DNA of 64,000 nucleotides from Persicaria tinctoria (GCA_037127255.1 JBANSL010000014.1:69485646-69549645); one strand, 5' to 3'. Shown: positions 9,633 through 18,760, counted from the stretch's first letter. Notes: generated by a model not told the origin, from the letters alone. Made by a program: numbers and translations.

Positions 9633-10160
9633 GCCCTTTTGAGCAGCCTTAACCTCAATATTCATTGGATGAAAGACTTCTTCCTTGCTAGCGCTTCCTA
9701 TGAACTCAGATTGCACAAGGAATCTCTGTCAAGATACGAAAGTCTGCAGAAAAGTTTTAGTTCCAGCAACTATGTACGAGCTCAACTAGCAAAGGTGCAG
9801 TACAATCTAAGAGAATTTGAGCAGGTTGAAGTAATATTTGAAGAGCTCTCAAGAACCGATCCATACCGAATTGAAGACATGGATATTTATTCTAATGTGT
9901 TGTATGCAAAAGAGTGCTGCTCTACTCTTAGTTCCCTCGCTCATCAGATATTCATGATCGATAAATATAGACCTGAATCATGCTGCATTATTGGAAACTA
10001 TTACAGTTTGAAGGGGCAGCATGAGAAAGCGATTTTGTACTTCAGGAGATCCTTAAAGCTGAACAAGAATTACTTGACCGCTTGGACATTGATGGGGCAC
10101 GAGTTTGTGGAGATAAAGAATACTGCGGCTGCAATAGATGCCTACCGCATAGCTGTAGAT
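9633..10160 (+). pseudogene. Truncated APC8/CDC23 fragment (anaphase-promoting complex TPR subunit)
   Basis: An open frame from about 9567 to 10250 contains, from 9633 to 10160, a continuous match to plant APC8/CDC23: SLNLNIHWMKDFFLAS, REFEQVEVIFEELSRTDPYR, DMDIYSNVLYAKE, DKYRPESCCIIGNYYSLKGQ, LTAWTLMGHEFVEIKNT, AIDAYRIAVD. APC8 is a tetratricopeptide-repeat scaffold of the E3 ubiquitin ligase that drives mitotic exit. About 176 residues from the middle of a roughly 580-residue protein are present; the N-terminal part is replaced by a locally duplicated sequence (agaatgattgatttg at 9565 and 9597), and after AVD the frame continues into unrelated hydrophobic residues. No stop or frameshift breaks the matching part, so the capture is fairly recent or the frame is constrained. 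Confidence 0.85.
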
Positions 10161-10493
10161 ATGCTGTACTATTTATTAGTGGGAGCTTTTAGTGTATTTT
10201 ATCCCATTGTTGTATCTTGTGTTGCTACTGGTGAACATCATTCATTCTAATAGAATAATAATTCCAGTTCTTCCAAGTTCTAACTAGTCACATATGCCAT
10301 TTATGTTTCATTATAGTATGAATGAAGTACAGGTTTTATCTTTAGTTTACAGCTGGTCTTTACATTTTAAGGTTGCTTGATGAACATACTTGTAAAGTTG
10401 GAGATCTAATTTCCGAATTGGGTGAACACATTTCATAAATTACACTTGCAAGATAAAGTGGGTATAACACACTCAAAAGCAAATGAAAGGCAA
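10161..10493. other. Gene-free spacer before the 22-bp array
   Basis: The APC8 frame runs on to a stop at 10248-10250 with no recognisable match; beyond it nothing is evident. Confidence 0.5.
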
Positions 10494-10780
10494 ACAGAGT
10501 CGTGCAACTCTTAAAACAGAGTCGTGCAACTCTTACAATAGAGTCGTGCAACTCTTAATACAGAGTCGTGCAACTCTTACAACAGAGTCGTGCAACTCTT
10601 ACGAGAGAGTCGTGCAACTCTTAAAACAAGAGTCGTGCAACTCTTACAACAGAGACGTGCAACTCTTAAAACAGAGTCGTGCAACTCTTACAAGAGAGTC
10701 GTGCAACTCTTAAAACAGAGTCGTGCAACTCTTGCAACATAGTCGTGCAACTCTTACAACATAGTCGTGCAACTCTTAAA
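10494..10780. repeat. Tandem array 1: 22-bp unit, 13 copies
   Basis: The unit is acagagtcgtgcaactctta(a/c)a with small variations and one 23-bp copy. Each unit contains GAGT-cgtgca-ACTC, an interrupted palindrome. The array reads through as an ESCNSYN-type frame, but only because 22-bp periods shift frame regularly; it is not likely to be coding. Confidence 0.95.
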
Positions 10781-11332
10781 ATAATATTGAGAGAACATAA
10801 AATCATGTTGAGAACAATTTCAGAAATCTCGATTGTTTTGCAAAAAATAACCTATTGTTGAGCAAAAATAAGAGTAAGTTGTGCAAATATAAGAGAACGT
10901 TGTGTAAATTTAATCATAAGTTGTGCAAATATGACCCTAGTCTAGTTTTTATTTATTTTATTTTTTAAAATTTTTATCGTGCAAATATAAGAGTACTTTG
11001 TGCAAATATAACCATAAATTGTGCAAATATGATCAAAGTCTAGTTTAGAGTTGCACTTTTTTCCGTGTCAGCACTTTTTTTCCCATGTCAGCACTTTTTT
11101 TAGAGTTGCACAAGCATGGATAACAATTTCACAAATATGATCCAAATCTAGTTTTTTTTTCTACATGGATAACAATTTTTTTTTACTTTATAATATTATT
11201 CGTGCGCATTTTATTCTAATTTGTGCACTTTTTATTCTATTTGTGTCAGCACTTTTTTCAAATAATTTTTTTTTCACGTCAGCACTTTTTTAAAATAAGG
11301 TCATGTTGAGAATAAATTCACAAGTCTCGATT
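10781..11332. repeat. Inter-array segment bounded by 34-bp direct repeats
   Basis: tcatgttgagaa...tctcgattgt occurs at 10803-10836, just after array 1, and at 11301-11334, running into array 2, with four mismatches. Between them are loosely repeated gtgcaaatat and tcagcacttttttt motifs. The layout suggests one larger repeat domain that was expanded or split. Confidence 0.75.
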
Positions 11333-11610
11333 GTCGTGCAACTCTTAAAACAGAGTCGTGCAATTCTTACAAGAGAGTCGTGCAACTCTTAAAACAAGAG
11401 TCGTACAACTCTTAAAACCGAGTCGTGCAACTCTTAAAACATAGTTGTGCAACTCTTAAAACAGAGGCGTGCAACTCTTACAACAGAGTCGTGCAACTAT
11501 TAAAACAGAGTCGTGCAACTCTTAAAACATGGTCGTGCAACTCTTAAAACAGAGTCGTGCAACTCTTACAACAGAGTCGTACAACTCTTACAATAGCGTC
11601 GTGCAACTCT
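11333..11610. repeat. Tandem array 2: same 22-bp unit, 13 copies
   Basis: Same orientation and unit as array 1 (gagtcgtgcaactcttaaaac). The copies are somewhat more diverged (gtcgtacaact, gttgtgcaact, gaggcgtgcaact), which suggests this block is older or less homogenised. Confidence 0.95.
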
Positions 11611-12162
11611 AAAATTTCGTAGTGTTATTCATGAAATTTATAGTTTTATTCATACAAACTAAAATCTAATTTGATTCTTCAACCTTTCATTTTTCTAACC
11701 CCCTATATATATAGCAATATATCCACCGTCTCATTCATTCCTGCCTAACTTTTCTGCCTCTTAAAACATTCATTCCTGCACAACATGTATAAAAAAGGCA
11801 TGCACATTTGATATGACTTTGGAAAGAGACTGCAACAGTAAATTCCAACTCACTGTTGTATGGGTTGAATGGAAACTGGACCCAGTTGTATGGGTTTCTT
11901 TGCTGGCTAAGCTACACAATTGTATGGGTTGAATGGAAACTGGACCCAGTTGACGAAGTTTAATGAGTTTGTTGAATTCTGGTTTTATTTGATATTTTTA
12001 GCTTGGAATTGTGTAGGGAAATTTTGCTTTGGGGCATTTGGTTAATTCTGACTTCCCTGGCCGTATCTGTTAATGTAACAATATGCTGTGGGGATTGGTT
12101 TCTTGTGCATGTATGGTGCAGTGTTCAACAATGTGATGTTTCTTGTACATGATGCTTTTCAG
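11611..12162. other. Spacer with a 33-bp direct repeat
   Basis: ttgtatgggttgaatggaaa...acccagttg occurs at 11856-11888 and 11920-11952. The rest may be intron sequence of the RPT5 fragment that follows; no exon of it was recognised upstream. Confidence 0.6.
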
Positions 12163-12735
12163 CTTGCCAAAGAAAAGGCTCCTTGCATTATATTTATTGA
12201 TGAAATTGATGCTATTGGTGCCAAACGTTTTGATAGGTAGATCCTTCCTCCTAACTCCCAAGTGAATGTTGTTGTCTAAACAAAAATGCATTGTTCCATG
12301 CGCACACTGCTGATCATCTTTGAAATAATCTGCTTCTGTTTCTGAAAGTAATTCTCTTACTGGTGCATTGGGATAGGGAGGTCCAAAGAACAATGTTGGA
12401 GCTGCTTAATCAACTTGATGGATTTAGCAGTGATGATAGGATCAAGGTAAGATATCTTGCTTTGGAGTTGCCCAAAGCTGCAACCTGTGTCCGTGGTAGA
12501 TGATTAGATGTTCAAAATTTAATTTGTATCTGTTTCTGAACTCGTAAGATGGTTGTTCTTAACCTCTTGTGTTGTTGTGGGATTAATATTAACGCAGCTG
12601 TTTGTTTTCTGCAGGTCATAGCTGCTACAAAATCGTGCTGATATCTTGGATTCTGCCCTGATGCGTTCTGGTAGGCTGGATCGTAAAATTGAGTTTCCTC
12701 ATCCCACTGAAGAGGCAAGAGCTCGGATATTGAAG
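12163..12735 (+). pseudogene. RPT5-like 26S proteasome ATPase fragment, frameshifted
   Basis: Three exon-like blocks match the AAA+ domain of the 19S regulatory particle subunit 6A (RPT5). Block one (12163-12236, behind ttttcag) reads [20 protein letters not shown] and contains the Walker B motif IIFIDEID. Block two (about 12373-12446) reads [18 protein letters not shown] and SSDDRIK up to a GTAAG donor; its acceptor is not canonical. Block three (12617-12735, behind ctgcag) reads VIAAT, then one extra A in the run at 12631-12634 shifts the frame, producing a stop at 12641-12643; in the shifted frame it resumes [18 protein letters not shown]...EEARARILK to a donor. About 85 of roughly 420 residues are present. 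Introns are retained, so this was captured as DNA, not through mRNA. Confidence 0.88.
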
Positions 12736-12872
12736 GTTTGTCACCACACCTTTCTTTTTTAGAATTGTTTCTGCATATGCATATTGCTATACTGAATAGC
12801 ATTTCAATGCTAGCATGCCAATAAAGTAGCAAAAGAACTTCACAAAACTAATCAATTTCACATAATAAGAGA

Positions 12873-12944
12873 TAGCCTATGCGGGATTTGAACCCGCATC
12901 ATTGTGCGTAGGCACATTGCTCTACCATTTTGAGCCAATAGGCC
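12873..12944 (-). tRNA. tRNA-like sequence, probably a pseudogene
   Basis: On the minus strand a 72-nt sequence folds with a 7-bp acceptor stem (GGCCTAT/ATAGGCT, one G-U), a D arm (GCTC...GAGC, A-box-like TGGCTCAAAATGG) and a perfect T arm (GCGGG TTCAAAT CCCGC, B-box-like GGTTCAAATCC). The anticodon arm is irregular: GTG/CAC pair, but the arms differ by one base and no canonical seven-base loop with T33 forms, so the anticodon cannot be assigned. It is probably a decayed nuclear or organelle-derived tRNA copy. Confidence 0.5.
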
Positions 12945-13115
12945 TTATATGAACCCTTGGTCAATTACGGGTATAATGGTTGGATCACTTCCCCGCATTT
13001 TTAAGACATCATGTATAGACAAATTTGCACAATGGAAAAGACAAACTCACATGACAGGTGATGAATTGAAGGCTCTCAAGAATTGAAGGATGCAGAATCT
13101 CAGAGGCTTAATGCA

Positions 13116-13166
13116 ATTCACAGAGATCTCAAGCGTGACAATATCTTCTTCAATGGGGATTCAGAA
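13116..13166 (+). pseudogene. WNK-like kinase catalytic-loop fragment
   Basis: About 17 codons read IHRDLKRDNIFFNG, which carries the HRDLKxxN catalytic loop of protein kinases and most resembles the plant WNK form HRDLKCDNIFVNG. Nothing else of a kinase domain is attached. It ends where the oppositely oriented coiled-coil exon begins (around 13160), so a junction between two captured pieces lies there. Confidence 0.5.
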
Positions 13167-13599
13167 GAGCAATCTTTGATCGAAGCCGGTCATTCTCTCT
13201 CTCTCTGAGGACTTTATCCGCTTTGCTTCACTATTTAGCCTATCATTGAGCATCCTTAATTCACTATTTTGACGATCACATGCATCTTTTTGTTCATGAA
13301 GATTGTTCTCCAGCTCCTTGATATAACTGTCCTTCTTTGACAGAGATGACTCCAGCTCCTGTTTGCAAAACCAACAATAATCATCCCAAGAACCCTATAA
13401 AGACAGGTTGAACACCAATGGAAATAAGAAACCTGAACAATAGTCCCAGTAGACGCTACATCCCCTTTCTCATGGTTCTCTTGCTTCAACTTGTTTATTG
13501 CATTCCTTAACTCATCATGGAACCAATTGTTGTTGCTGTTGCTGCTGGTTTTGTGACTGCTGTTGCAACAACGGCTGAGATTCCCCATCTACTTGTTTC
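13160..13599 (-). pseudogene. Coiled-coil protein fragment, two exons (MAD1-like at best)
   Basis: On the minus strand exon 1 (13599-13433) follows an acceptor TTTCAG|GAAAC and ends at CAG|GTTTC; it holds a polyglutamine stretch in one frame and DELRNAINKLKQENHEKGD in another, so a frameshift lies inside. Exon 2 (13358 to about 13160, behind GCAAACAG) reads ELESSLSKKDSYIKELENNL, HEQKDACDRQNSELRMLNDR and ends ENDRLRSKIALL, a continuous coiled coil. The last part is reminiscent of plant spindle-checkpoint MAD1 or a kinesin tail; I cannot decide by eye. It is a partial, broken piece inside the MULE-like element. Confidence 0.5.
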
Positions 13600-14695
13600 C
13601 TGAAATCACAAGCCAAAATCACATTAAACATGTACGTACCATGGCAGGGTTTCTGACAATAAATGGCATTTAGAGAATTACAGCCACATTTTCAATTTGA
13701 ATTGTTCTCTAACTATCAAATAAACAACATGCTTTTATTTTTACTTTAAAAAACTAAGCATCATGCTATTACACTCCAAATAGCCTTTGTAACTTGAAAA
13801 GCATGTAAGAGGCATCAATGCTAGTTATAGATCAATCAAACATAAAAAGCAAGGTTTCTTCTACATTAGCATCCAAGTTAGCAAAGCTATGCATTCTGTT
13901 CTCATAAGAAAGACTTGATTTGCTTTTTTTTTTAAAGGGGATAGGGGTAACAATGTTAACACAGAGCAAAGATTAGGCAATATCCAACCCCCCATCATCT
14001 TAACCCAAAGCAGAAACAACACAAGAGATAATTATGTCTGATAGCCCTTGGAACATTATTTTAAAACCATAGAAATGAGCGAGAATGTTGAAAAGAACAT
14101 ACACGAATTCACAAAATGAGCAAATTGTTTGGTTATAGCTTTATAATTATTTAAGGTTGTGATAAGTCATCTCTTGTTGACATTAGGCGATAGGTGAACA
14201 AGGTTCAATATTAGTCAATCAGTCCTCAACAAAACTTTTCAGATTTTACAAAAACTGAATTTCAAATTAGCAGTATTCCTACTGGAAGTTAGAAATTCTA
14301 ATAAAGCAATTTGGATTCTTCAGCAAAGCTTCTAGCTCTATCAACAGAACATTTTTCCATGACCTATGTTAAAATGAGAGGAAATATTGGATCTTAGCAT
14401 CCTTTCCCACAGTGAATGCTAATTAAGCCTCATGGACGGAAGATCAAACGCGAAAATGCCAGTCGGCACAATAAAATGCTAATTAAGCCTCATGGGCGAA
14501 AAAAAAGAATTTTGCAGGAGCTATACCAATTGTAGCAGCTGTACAAACATCATCTAAAGAATACTGGCAACAATACCACAATAGAACACAATAAAATGAA
14601 TTTTAGGCAAACAAATCAGTCAACAGTCGGCACTAGGCAAGTGTACAACACAACTGCAGCAGCTATACATCCCTCAAGAGTACCGATTTCAAAGT
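13600..14695. other. Gene-free interior of the MULE-like element
   Basis: AT-rich, possibly intronic sequence of the minus-strand captured gene. A short repeat (aatgctaattaagcctcatggRcg) occurs near 14416 and 14476. No further exons recognised. Confidence 0.5.
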
Positions 14696-14699
14696 TCAG

Positions 14700-15180
14700 A
14701 GCGACAACGAAAGAGAGGAGAGTTTAAGAGAAGAATACCTGGTCGGGAATAAGTCGTGCAAGAGGAGAACAGGTTGTGCAGAAAGAGAAGAAGAGGAGGA
14801 GAAGGCCGAGCAAGTTGAGGAGCCGAACAGGAGAAGCGAGTCGCCGGCCGGGGGGAGAATCACCGATGGAGCTCGAGAGGAGAGAACGAACCTAATCCAG
14901 ATCTCGGAAATCGCTCGAACTCGCTCCGGCACTCGCTCGACCTCGCTCCGGCGGTCGCTCAACCAGATCCGGCCTCTCGCTCCAGATCTCGGACGGCCAC
15001 ATCCGACGCTCGCTCTGGCCTCCGCCGCTCGTTCGCTCCGCCGCTCGCTCGCCACTAGACGGAGGCTCTGGCGCCGGATCGAGAGCTGAGAGCTCCATCG
15101 GCCATCGCCTTCAATGGGGAGCGGAGAGAGAGATTGAAGAGACGATGGGATTAGGGCCAACGATCGGAAAAAAAAATAAA
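14700..15180 (-). other. GC-rich leader-like block at the right end of the MULE-like element
   Basis: On the minus strand the block starts with CTCTTCAATCTCTCTCTCCGC and continues with many CGCTCG motifs, mirroring the CT-rich block at the left end. Long open frames here are low-complexity (Ser/Arg/Glu rich) and follow from base composition. It probably is a captured 5' leader and first exon of the minus-strand piece upstream of the coiled-coil exons. Confidence 0.4.
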
Positions 15181-15252
15181 AAAATAATTGAGAATTAGTA
15201 TATATAGGGGCTATTTCGCAAATTTGTATGTGCCTATTTCGCAAATTTTTTC

Positions 15253-15261
15253 TTTTTTTTT
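15253..15261. repeat. Nine-T run shared by two adjacent MULE-like elements
   Basis: This run is the right flank of the first element and the left flank of the second. Confidence 0.6.
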
Positions 15262-16450
15262 GGCTAAATTACAGAAAACCACCCGTTAAATATCACTTTT
15301 TTCACTTAACCACCCGTTATAATTGAAATTACAGAAAACCACCCATTAAAGGGGTTTTGTTTACAAAACACCACCCAAGTGGAATATTCCGTTAAATCTT
15401 ATGAAACTTCCGTTAAAAGTGTGAAAAAATCATCCAAATGCTTTACTTTTTTAAAAGGAAATAAAAATCAAACAATTTTTTTATTTCTTTTTAAAAATCA
15501 TCCAAAGGGGCCTCCTCTCTCCTTCCCTATGAAACTGAATTCGAACCCTAGCCCCGCCGCCACCGTTGAACCCACCCAACCAGCCTAGATCCGACCACCA
15601 TCTACCTTCCGCCACCTCCCTTTCTGCTTTGGTTTCTGCATTCTCAGCCGCTATCGTTCGCGATCGGCTCCTTCAGCGCCGCCGTCGTCGTGCTGTCCTG
15701 GCGTGTTTCGGCACAAGTTCATAGTGTTAATCTAAAGACACTTCCAATTGGGACTGTCCTGGTGTGTTTCGGCGTGAAGGTGGACGCATCGACACTTCAC
15801 ACAAACAAAATCTTCCAAAATCTCCTAACTCTAGAAATTAAGAAAATTTATTGTTTGGAACAATGACCTGATTCAAAATTGGAACCTATATATAAATCTA
15901 AAGATTGATTGTACTTGTTTATTTTACTGTATTGATTGATTGGGAAGGACTGATTTTTGGAAGAAAAAAAATGTGGGCTCAATTCAAGGTCGTCGATCTG
16001 GGGGTGTATTCTTTATTTAATTTGTTGTTTTGAAGATGTATTAATAAAGAGAGATGTATCATTCAATCAGTTAGTTATATGGAGTTTGAGTTCGCAAACA
16101 ATATCAAACTTCTCCCAACTTCCCACTTTGCTATGATTCAACGGTATCAAGAAACATAAGAAATAACATGCACTTATTAGCTCATTTTTATAGATTCATT
16201 TTTATGGATTCATTCAATAATGCTTTAATTTAAAGGTTTGTACATTTACAAATGGGTGGCAATCATTTGAAAATTTGATTAATATGTAAGGGTATTTTAG
16301 TCATTTCAATAAATTTCTAACAGATATTTTAATTTGGGTGGTGTAATGTTGACTGACCCCTTTAATGGGTGGTTTTATGTAATTTAGATTATAGCGGGTG
16401 GTTAAATGAAAAATATGATATTTAATGGGTGGTTTTTATGTAATTTAGCC
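15262..16450. mobile_element. Second MULE-like element, 1.19 kb with 115-bp inverted ends
   Basis: The left end 15262-15376 (GGCTAAATTACAGAAAACC, ACCCGTTAAATATCA...) matches the reverse complement of 16336-16450 along its full length at roughly 85%. It is flanked by nine Ts on the left and eight Ts on the right (16451-16458). The interior includes a short GC-rich host-like block (15540-15720, gccccgccgccaccgttg) and AT-rich DNA, with no coding region. Long inverted ends plus an 8-9-bp target duplication indicate a non-autonomous MULE. Confidence 0.75.
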
Positions 16451-16458
16451 TTTTTTTT

Positions 16459-16532
16459 GGCTATTTGCACAAATATACATTTTTTTTGGGGTTTGCAAAA
16501 ATACCACATTTTTAGAAAATTTGCAAAACTAC
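16459..16532. mobile_element. MULE end fragments around another T-run
   Basis: 16459-16479 (GGCTATTTGCACAAATATACA) resembles the right end of the first MULE-like element; eight Ts follow (16480-16487); then GGGGTTTGCAAAAATACC...TTTGCAAAACTACC (16488-16532) resembles its left end. The second fragment is cut by the CACTA-like end at 16533. Confidence 0.5.
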
Positions 16533-17050
16533 CACTAGTACAAAAAAGGTCTTACACAACGGTTATTTATTAACATAGACAACGGTTATTGCAATGTTGT
16601 CTATGTCAGTGCGGTTTTAGATGAAACAACGGTTGGACCTATGACAACGGTTCTTATAAACAACGGTTATAACTGTTGTCTAAGATACTCTATAACCGTT
16701 GTCTATGAGACTCCAAAAATTTCAACAATCAATATTACACAGTTATAACCGTTGTTTATGTGTTATATAACCGTTGTTTATGTGTCATTAAACCGTTGAT
16801 TATGTGTTATATAACTGTTGTTTATGTACAATCTAATTGTTGTCTAGGTGGACTATAACCATTGTCTATGTGCTATATAACCGCGGTTTATATCCCATAT
16901 TCTCATTGTCTAAATTCCGTTTAACCGTTGTGTAAATACAATTAAACCGTTGTCTATATACAATCTAACCGTTGTATATGTATATTCCAACCATGGTGTA
17001 TGTACCGAATAATCGTTGTCTAAACTCCATTTAACCATGAGTGACTAGTT
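16533..17050. mobile_element. CACTA-like element end with subterminal repeats
   Basis: CACTAGTACAAAAAAGG at 16533 is a CACTA-superfamily terminus. It is followed by repeats of acaacggtta in one orientation (16556-16660) and by more than a dozen copies of taaccgttgtctatg in the other orientation (16660-17030), the subterminal repeats typical of these elements. A degenerate right end may be gtgactagtt near 17041-17050, which would make this a 0.5-kb non-autonomous element, but that end is weak. Confidence 0.6.
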
Positions 17051-18234
17051 AAGACCAAAACCATCGAAACAATCAGAACAGTAACAATCAAGCAAGAGTT
17101 AATCGTTTCAAAACCACTTTAATCGAACCAATTCAACGTCAGACCATTTTATAACAATGAGTTAAGATTCAAAATCATCAAAACCCATCAAAGCAACAAA
17201 TAGCAATCCCCGCAATAACGACACCGCAAAATCGACAACCATTAAAACAAATATCTCAGTTGATCCAATTTATAGTCAATTAAACGAAAACAAAGTCGAA
17301 TCGGGCAAGGGCTAGTCGATGTCGAGTACGGCTGGTCGACCTCGAGTATAGGGACCCCATACTTAGGTGTCGTGGTACACCTCTGCGTACACCGGAGAGA
17401 GTGGATTGCAATGCTATCAACTGATCCGTGCAACTTCCGAATCGCCATCGATGTAAATCGATCGATCGAATGAGTGCTAATTGGAAGAGAGTGGATTGCA
17501 ATGCTTCTTGTTGGTGGTGCCGTGGTGGTGTTGTAATATACGGACTACGGAGTATAGGGAGATTATGGTGTGGGTGTTGAATTTGTAGGTTAATTAGCCT
17601 CTTAATTAACACAAAATTTGAACATTTGGTGGTTGGATGGTGTGGGCCTCTGTTGGTTTTGAAGTGTTGTTGGATCAGACTAGTGTAATTTTCTTCTATG
17701 GGCCCATTCCCGCGATCTCAACACACTCGAATTATATTATTCCGTCAAGTACAATTTTGAATTTCCTTGGCATCGGAGGGTTTTTTTTTTTTTTGGATAA
17801 GATAAAAATTCGGGTGGAGGTTAGCCAAATCGAGAGCATTTCGGAAGATGAGATCACGAAGATTTGAAAGAAGAAAGAAAGATTAAAGCCAAACAGGAAA
17901 AGAGATGCTGTAGAGAATGCGCTCCACGCGCCTGCATCCTCAATCATCAAAATCGCCTCTTCAAACCTTATGCCCCAAATTCGATCTCAGTGAAATCCAG
18001 GCGAGGTTCCTCACCGATCCGAGCCCTTTCTTTCTCACTCTCTCTGCTTTATGCACCGAGAAGGTTGTCTTCTTGGTGTATCGAAGCCACGCAAACCTTT
18101 TTCGTCCTGAAGGTGTGAGGTTGCAAGCCTGTCATTGGGTTTGCTGGTTCGCTAGTTGGAAATTGAAAGGGTTGAATCCTTTCCTCTCTTGGCCAAATCA
18201 GAAAGATCCAAGTCGTTTGATACTTCCTCTGTCC
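17051..18234. other. Unassigned stretch
   Basis: Contains modest open frames on both strands (for example 17917-18270 plus) without recognisable motifs. A GC-richer block at 17920-18200 could be host leader DNA. Nothing can be named with support. Confidence 0.4.
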
Positions 18235-18760
18235 ACGTCTTCTTATTCGTTACACATATCATGCCGTTAGTCAAACGATCATATTATCATGCTAGTTAGT
18301 CATCGAATAAGTAAGATTTCTCAAGTTTAGATCCAAATCTGTTTCAAATCCGAGGCAATTAGGTAGAAATCCCGATCCTTGAAAATGTTAGCAAAACTCC
18401 CTTTTTCTATTATTTATTAAATCATTTTCCGACCTTAAAATTCTTTTCCAAATTCTCTTTTTAAATCGATGAGTCTTAATAATTTATTTTAAATCCCAAT
18501 AATATTATAGATATACGATTTTAAGCACCATTAAATAAAACGCCCTTATGAAGTATTTCTAAATCCTTTATGAAATAATTCCAACCCATTTTTATTAAAT
18601 AAACCGACCCTTTATAAATCTCTAAAGATAATATTTTATCTTTTAACTCCACAATAATATTATATAATAATTTAAATACCTTTAATTAGTTAAATAAATA
18701 AACGGATAACCTGAACCGAACCTGTTAAATGTTAAAATACAATCTGCGAAATGGCAAGGG
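18235..18760 (-). mobile_element. Diverged Ty3/gypsy LTR fragment, reverse orientation
   Basis: Read on the minus strand, CGATGACTAACTAGCATGAT near 18300 is shared with the large LTRs at 31,195-31,214, and the flanking order (gggccc block, AT-rich block, ...AAGGTCGGAAAA, then this motif) is the same. It is an old relative of that LTR family with no partner. Confidence 0.5.

Larger units (their letters stand above)
7378..15252. mobile_element. Pack-MULE-like element carrying several host gene fragments
   Basis: The left end (7378-7428, GGGGTTTTTTGCAAAATAG then CAC...TTTTGCAAAATAGCC) matches the reverse complement of the right end (15207-15252, GAAAAAATTTGCGAAATAGG then CAC...TTTGCGAAATAGCC). 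Both sides abut nine-T runs. No transposase is visible inside. The interior holds GC-rich leader-like DNA at both ends, an APC8/CDC23 piece, a frameshifted RPT5 piece, a WNK-like kinase motif, coiled-coil exons and tandem repeats. This combination is what Pack-MULEs (non-autonomous Mutator-like elements that capture gene pieces) look like, although at 7.9 kb it is large for one. The inverted ends are short and imperfect, so the boundary call is strong but not certain. Confidence 0.65.

Noticed and set aside
10483..10861. Frames encoding ESCNSYN-type repeats
   Set aside because: They follow automatically from the 22-bp tandem array and carry no protein signal.
10494..11610. CRISPR array
   Set aside because: Units are 22 bp with no unique spacers, in plant nuclear DNA; this is a simple tandem repeat.
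9633..13599. A coordinated host operon or gene cluster for proteolysis (APC8, RPT5)
   Set aside because: The pieces are partial, in mixed orientation, one is frameshifted, and all lie between transposon ends; plants do not organise these as a cluster.
14696..15244. 182-codon minus-strand frame
   Set aside because: Low complexity and running into the inverted end of the element; only the leader-like nature is supported.
17917..18270. 117-codon plus-strand frame
   Set aside because: No recognisable domain; composition and context do not separate it from chance.
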